From: Jatrophihabitans sp. GAS493
GTDB lineage: Bacteria > Actinomycetota > Actinomycetes > Mycobacteriales > Jatrophihabitantaceae
DNA length: 64,000 nt
Assembly: GCF_900230215.1 (NCBI RefSeq)
Contig: NZ_LT907982.1
Location: 2,790,001-2,854,000, forward strand
Direction: 5' to 3'
Part shown: piece after piece, positions 60,257 to 64,000 of the stretch
Numbering within the stretch: the stretch's first letter is position 1
Layout: each line of letters begins with the position of its first letter
Notes under the pieces: model-generated
Databases searched by the model: none
What the model was told of the DNA's origin: nothing
What the model saw: the letters and a program-made list of their open reading frames with translations, nothing else
Translations under genes and position numbers: made by a program

Positions 60257-61654
60257 GTGGGTAAGACATTGGCAGAGAAGTTGTGGGATTCGCACGTCGT
60301 TCGCAGTGCCGCCGGCGAGCCGGATCTGCTCTATATCGACATGCACCTCGTGCATGAGGTCACCAGCCCGCAGGCCTTCGACGGTCTCCGCCTGGCTGGT
60401 CGGCCGGTGCACCGTCCCGATCTGACGCTGGCCACCGAGGACCACAATGTCCCGACGCAGAACATCGATCAGCCCATCGCTGATCTGACCAGTCGCACGC
60501 AGGTCGACACGCTGCGCCGCAACTGCGAAGAGTTCGGGGTCCGGCTCTATCCGATGGGCAACGTGGAGCAGGGCATCGTCCACGTCATCGGCCCGCAGCT
60601 CGGGATCACCCAGCCCGGTATGACGATTGTCTGCGGCGACTCGCACACCTCCACCCACGGCGCCTTCGGTGCGCTGGCCTTCGGCATCGGTACCAGCCAG
60701 GTCGAGCACGTGCTCGCCACACAGACCCTGCCGCTGGATCGTCCGAAGACGATGGCCGTCACCGTCAATGGCGAGTTGCCCCCCGGCGTCACCGCAAAAG
60801 ACGTGATTCTGGCGGTCATCGCAAAGACCGGCACCGGTGGCGGCGCCGGCTACATGGTCGAGTACCGCGGCAGCACCTTCGAGGCGATGTCGATGGAGGC
60901 GCGGATGACCGTCTGCAACATGAGCATCGAGTGGGGTGCTCGGGCCGGCATGATCGCCCCGGACGAGACCACCTTCGAGTACCTGAAGGGACGCCCGCAC
61001 GCGCCTTCTGAGCAGGATTGGGACGCGGCCGTCGAGTACTGGACGAGCCTGCGCACCGACCCGGACGCCGAGTTCGACGCCGAGGTGGTGCTGGATGCCG
61101 CGACGCTTTCTCCGTTCGTGACCTGGGGGACCAACCCGGGCCAGGGCGCGCCCCTCGGCTCAGCGGTCCCCGACCCGGAGAGCTTCGAGGACGAGTCCGA
61201 CCGGGTCGCCGCGGCCAATGCGCTCACCTACATGGGATTGGTCGCCGGCACGCCGCTGCGCCAGATCAAGGTCGACACGGTCTTCGTCGGTTCCTGCACG
61301 AACGGGCGGATCGAGGATCTACGAGCGGTAGTCGACGTGATCCGCGGCAAGCGTATCGCCGACGGCGTCCGCATGCTGGTGGTGCCCGGCTCGATGCGGG
61401 TCAAGGCGCAGGCCGAGCAGGAGGGACTGGACTCCGTCTTCACCGAGTTCGGTGCCGAGTGGCGTCAGGCCGGATGCTCCATGTGTCTCGGCATGAACCC
61501 CGACCAGTTGGCCCCGGGAGAGCGCAGCGCATCCACCTCCAACCGCAACTTCGAAGGTCGCCAGGGCAAGGGCGGGCGTACACACCTCGTCTCGCCACTG
61601 GTCGCCGCCGCGACCGCCATCACCGGCCATCTGGCCAGCCCGGCCGACCTGTAA
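60257..61654 (+). CDS. leuC: Isopropylmalate isomerase large subunit
   Basis: This is a 465-residue aconitase-family subunit. The [4Fe-4S] cysteines are Cys347 ([12 protein letters not shown]), Cys407 and Cys410 ([12 protein letters not shown]). [15 protein letters not shown] and [13 protein letters not shown] are conserved. With LeuD it isomerises 2- to 3-isopropylmalate and citramalate to 3-methylmalate. The GTG start has GAAGGG at good spacing. leuD starts 12 bases after its stop. Confidence 0.97.
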   Translation: MGKTLAEKLWDSHVVRSAAGEPDLLYIDMHLVHEVTSPQAFDGLRLAGRPVHRPDLTLATEDHNVPTQNIDQPIADLTSRTQVDTLRRNCEEFGVRLYPMGNVEQGIVHVIGPQLGITQPGMTIVCGDSHTSTHGAFGALAFGIGTSQVEHVLATQTLPLDRPKTMAVTVNGELPPGVTAKDVILAVIAKTGTGGGAGYMVEYRGSTFEAMSMEARMTVCNMSIEWGARAGMIAPDETTFEYLKGRPHAPSEQDWDAAVEYWTSLRTDPDAEFDAEVVLDAATLSPFVTWGTNPGQGAPLGSAVPDPESFEDESDRVAAANALTYMGLVAGTPLRQIKVDTVFVGSCTNGRIEDLRAVVDVIRGKRIADGVRMLVVPGSMRVKAQAEQEGLDSVFTEFGAEWRQAGCSMCLGMNPDQLAPGERSASTSNRNFEGRQGKGGRTHLVSPLVAAATAITGHLASPADL

Positions 61655-61666
61655 GGGAGATTCGTC

Positions 61667-62257
61667 ATGGAAAAGTTCACTGTGCACACCGGCCGCGCCA
61701 TCCCGCTGCGCCGCAGCAACGTAGACACCGACCAGATCATTCCGGCGGTGTACCTCAAACGAGTAACCCGCTCGGGCTTTGAAGACGGCCTTTTCAATGC
61801 CTGGCGCACGAACGAGCCTGATTTTGTCCTCAACCAGCCGCAGTATGCGGGCGCCTCGATTCTGGTCGCCGGGCCTGACTTCGGTACCGGTTCCTCACGT
61901 GAGCACGCCGTCTGGGCGCTCACCGACTACGGGTTCAAGGCGGTCATCTCGCCGCGATTCGCCGATATCTTCCGCGGGAACTCCCTGAAGGCCGGCCTGC
62001 TCACCGTTGAACTCGCCGAGAAGATCGTGCAGCGTCTCTTCGACGATATCGAAGCCGATCCGACGACCCAGGTCACCGTTGATCTGGTCGAGCGGCAGGT
62101 CCGCTGGGCCGGTGAAGTTCATGATTTCGACCTCGACGACTACACCCGCTGGCGGTTGCTGGAGGGTCTGGACGACATCGGTCTCACGCTGCGGCAGGTT
62201 GATTCCATCGCAACCTATGAATCAGCCCGTAAACCATGGCTTCCGACCGTCGTGTAA
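61667..62257 (+). CDS. leuD: Isopropylmalate isomerase small subunit
   Basis: This is a 196-residue swivel subunit. [26 protein letters not shown], the substrate loop [33 protein letters not shown] (positions about 66-98) and a KAGLLTVEL segment are typical. It forms the active site with LeuC. GGGAG precedes the ATG. It is the last gene of the leuCD operon; the following 200 bases are AT-rich and hold the hupB promoter region. Confidence 0.97.
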   Translation: MEKFTVHTGRAIPLRRSNVDTDQIIPAVYLKRVTRSGFEDGLFNAWRTNEPDFVLNQPQYAGASILVAGPDFGTGSSREHAVWALTDYGFKAVISPRFADIFRGNSLKAGLLTVELAEKIVQRLFDDIEADPTTQVTVDLVERQVRWAGEVHDFDLDDYTRWRLLEGLDDIGLTLRQVDSIATYESARKPWLPTVV

Positions 62258-62455
62258 CGACATTTGCCTTATTTAATATAGGGATTAGACGCCAATATTC
62301 GGAATTCAAAGCCTCCTGAGCGCCAAACCCATTCTCAAGAATTTGCAGAAATGTGCCGACGACACGCCGGATTTCGTTGGTGATTGCCGATTCTCGTCAT
62401 ACGGTTTGCGGTAAGTCGGCCACGGTGGCCGAGCGAACCGGTCCCAGGAGGACAC

Positions 62456-63046
62456 GTGCCAAACAAGGCTCAATTCATCGAGGTCCTCGCCGACCGCTTC
62501 GACGGAGACAAGAAGCGCGCGGCGACGGCACTCGATGCAGTCATCGACACTGTTTATTTCCACGTCGCAAAGGGCGAGAAGGTCGCCCTCACGGGCTTCG
62601 GCATCTTCGAGAAGCGTGACCGCGCTGCTCGAATCGCCCGTAACCCCGCCACTGGCGCAGCGGTGAAGGTGAAGAAGACCTCGGTGCCCGGCTTCCGTCC
62701 GGGCGCGGAGTTCCGTGCCATCACCAGTGGCGCTCGTAAGCTGCCGAAGCCTCCGGCGAAGGCCCCGGCCAAGAAGGTCGCCGCCGCCCCGGCCAAGAAG
62801 GCCGCGGCTCCGGTGAAGAAGGCGGCTCCGGCTAAGAAGGTCGCCGCTCCCGCCAAGAAGGCGGCTCCGGCCAAGAAGGTCGCCGCTCCGGCCAAGAAGG
62901 CGGCTCCGGCCAAGAAGGCTGTGGCCGCCAAGAAGGTCGCCGCCCCGATCAAGAAGGTCGCGCCCGCGAAGAAGGCGGCTCCGGCCAAGAAGGCTCCGGC
63001 TAAGAAGGCCCCCGCCAAGAAGGCTCCGGCCAAGCGCGCTCGCTAG
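62456..63046 (+). CDS. hupB: HU-type nucleoid protein with histone H1-like tail
   Basis: This is a 196-residue protein. Residues 1-90 are [49 protein letters not shown] (DNA-binding arm) and [14 protein letters not shown]. The remaining about 105 residues are lysine-rich [10 protein letters not shown] repeats, the actinobacterial HupB/Hlp tail that binds DNA non-specifically and is acetylated in mycobacteria. GTG 62456 has AGGAGGA 4 bases upstream. The frame is open further upstream, but this ribosome binding site fixes the start. A very strong terminator follows. Confidence 0.96.
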   Translation: MPNKAQFIEVLADRFDGDKKRAATALDAVIDTVYFHVAKGEKVALTGFGIFEKRDRAARIARNPATGAAVKVKKTSVPGFRPGAEFRAITSGARKLPKPPAKAPAKKVAAAPAKKAAAPVKKAAPAKKVAAPAKKAAPAKKVAAPAKKAAPAKKAVAAKKVAAPIKKVAPAKKAAPAKKAPAKKAPAKKAPAKRAR

Positions 63047-63057
63047 TCAGTAGCACT

Positions 63058-63103
63058 CACCAAAGCGGGGCCACATCCTCTCGGATGTGGCTCCGCTTTG
63101 GTG
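63058..63103. terminator. Bidirectional terminator between hupB and mutT1
   Basis: A 21-bp stem with one G-U pair and TCTC tetraloop spans 63058-63103, 12 bases after the hupB stop and 24 bases beyond the mutT1 stop on the other strand. Confidence 0.88.
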
Positions 63104-63126
63104 TGTCGCGCAACTAACTCACTCCG

Positions 63127-64000
63127 CTAGCTGGCCGCCTTGGGGTAATACTCGACCGAGGCGATCTGCCCGTCGGTGAAGCAGAGCACCCAGGCCGCGC
63201 CCTTGCGGGTGGCCAGCGAATCCGGTTCGTTGACCAGTTCCAGGTCAGCGAGCAGACCCGGGATCGCTCCGCCCTGACTGCAGATGACGGTCGCGCCACC
63301 ACTGCTTCCCAATTCCAGCAGGGCCTTGAGGCTCTGCCTGGGCGTATCGAAGTAGCCCTCGTCGGTGAACTCCTCACCCAGTTCCACGGGGAGACCGGTT
63401 GCCTTGGCCAATGGGGCGACGGTCTGTTCGCAGCGGGTCCGATCGGCGCTGAGGATGCGCTCCGGTGCAAAGTACGAGCCGAAAGCGGCCAGCCGAAGCG
63501 CCTGGGCGCGCCCGGCCTGCTCGAGTGGGCGGAGTTCGTCGCGGCCGGTCCAGGCCGAGCGTTTGCCCGCCTTGGCATGCCGAATCAGGACGACCACGGA
63601 GTCAGTCAGCGGATGACGGGTAAATGTCTCCAGGACTTGCCGGTCGAGCTCGTAGGTCAGCCTGGCCTTGGCCTCCTCCGGAGAGAGCCAGACGAGACGG
63701 TCCACCTCCGCGGACGGGCTGAAATCGCCCTCCAGGTAGCGCATCCCCCAGTAGTCGACCTCCTTCGGCCCGCGCGGTAGGGCGTAGTGAACCTGCTGAA
63801 GGTGCCGGTCTACCGCCACTTGGGCGCCGATCTCCTCGCGGACCTCGCGAACTGCGGCGTCCAGCGGCGACTCGCCCGCTTCGATCTTTCCCTTGGGCAA
63901 CGACCAGTCGTCATAACGCTGACGATGGATGACGGCGATCTCCAACTCGCTCGCGGCGTGCCGGGCCGACCGCCCGCCGCCGTCGCGGCGCCAGACCACA
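63127..64000 (-). CDS. mutT1: MutT1-like Nudix plus histidine-phosphatase protein (5' end cut by window edge)
   Basis: At least 290 residues are visible; the frame is open to the right edge, so the true start is probably outside. The Nudix box is GKIEAGESPLDAAVREVREEIG, preceded by RYDDWSLPKGK. The C-terminal half is a histidine-phosphatase domain with VVLIRHAKAGKR, LSADRTRCEQT and VICSQGGAIPGL; the last site has Gln-Gly where active phosphatases have a second His. This two-domain design is that of mycobacterial MutT1, which hydrolyses 8-oxo-dGTP and 8-oxo-GTP. Position after hupB matches Rv2985. Confidence 0.9.
   Translation of the reverse strand, partial: VVWRRDGGGRSARHAASELEIAVIHRQRYDDWSLPKGKIEAGESPLDAAVREVREEIGAQVAVDRHLQQVHYALPRGPKEVDYWGMRYLEGDFSPSAEVDRLVWLSPEEAKARLTYELDRQVLETFTRHPLTDSVVVLIRHAKAGKRSAWTGRDELRPLEQAGRAQALRLAAFGSYFAPERILSADRTRCEQTVAPLAKATGLPVELGEEFTDEGYFDTPRQSLKALLELGSSGGATVICSQGGAIPGLLADLELVNEPDSLATRKGAAWVLCFTDGQIASVEYYPKAAS

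Noticed and set aside
62554-63033. Long antisense open frame of Ala/Gly/Phe repeats
   Set aside because: It is the complement of the HupB lysine-rich tail; repeat codon bias keeps it open.
63558-63600. Histidine-phosphatase half of the MutT1-like gene considered a separate gene
   Set aside because: One continuous frame covers both domains, as in known MutT1 proteins.

Overview
The window is high-GC chromosomal DNA from an actinobacterium (Actinomycetota). The evidence is frequent GTG starts, dense ATGA/GTGA stop-start overlaps, an HU protein with a long PAKKA-type tail, a MutT1-type Nudix/histidine-phosphatase fusion, and indirect Gln-tRNA synthesis (GatCAB with GltX). From memory, gene content and order from about 7.4 kb to the right edge follow the Mycobacterium tuberculosis block Rv3041c to Rv2985: ABC ATPase, enoyl-CoA hydratase, methyltransferase, acyltransferase, GT4, Rv3030-like methyltransferase, etfBA, iscS, mnmA, MetE-like, ligA, ACT protein, gatCAB, LppZ-like, Cfp6-like PH protein, ilvBNC, leuB, FAH-family protein, gltX, tRNA-Gln/Glu, IclR regulator, leuCD, hupB, mutT1. 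It is probably a non-mycobacterial relative (Frankiales/Jatrophihabitans/Nakamurella-like grade); the genus cannot be fixed from the sequence alone.

Layout. 0-7.4 kb: truncated MFS exporter with an operator-like palindrome, DUF1801 protein, alkylsulfatase-type metallo-beta-lactamase, membrane-anchored Ig/dockerin-like protein, glycogen debranching enzyme. 7.4-16.2 kb: ABC ATPase, a tight enoyl-CoA hydratase/methyltransferase/HAD/acyltransferase operon, GT4 and Rv3030-like methyltransferase (possible methylated-polysaccharide genes), ANTAR protein, SMP-30/strictosidine-synthase-like protein. 16.4-25.1 kb: etfBA, lhgO, iscS-mnmA-MetE-like, ligA. 25.3-32.0 kb: O-acyltransferase/SGNH protein, ACT protein, gatCAB plus a PPOX protein. 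32.0-38.7 kb: two copies of a palindromic repeat, LppZ-like lipoprotein, PH protein, ilvD, CAP protein, AcrA1-like double SDR. 38.8-47.4 kb: branched-chain amino-acid block with a leader-peptide attenuator, ilvB, a YgeA-type racemase, ilvN, ilvC, then benE, leuB and cimA. 47.4-52 kb: Cys/His-rich membrane protein, FAH hydrolase, gltX, DUF2269 protein, Hcp-like protein, tRNA-Gln and tRNA-Glu. 52-59.3 kb: MBL hydrolase, aldehyde dehydrogenase, AraC, VOC, UvrA-like ABC protein, two-gene ABC transporter. 59.4-64 kb: IclR regulator divergent from leuCD, hupB, truncated mutT1.

How the genes work together. IlvB/IlvN, IlvC and IlvD make the branched 2-keto acids; CimA, LeuCD and LeuB can supply 2-ketobutyrate from pyruvate for isoleucine, and LeuBCD also serve leucine. 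GltX, GatCAB and the two tRNAs form a complete transamidation route to Gln-tRNA. EtfBA, enoyl-CoA hydratase and LhgO are flavin/beta-oxidation-type functions.

I see no CRISPR array, transposase, prophage or restriction system. The most unusual signals are regulatory and repeat structures: the ilvB attenuator with an apparently leaderless leader peptide, the hairpin repeats at convergent 3' ends, 16-bp and 8-bp tandem repeats at gene junctions, an orphan Hcp-like tube protein, and the racemase inserted in the ilvBNC operon. The only stretch over 300 bases without a firm gene is 32042-32377, which holds the two palindromic repeats and a possible small membrane ORF.
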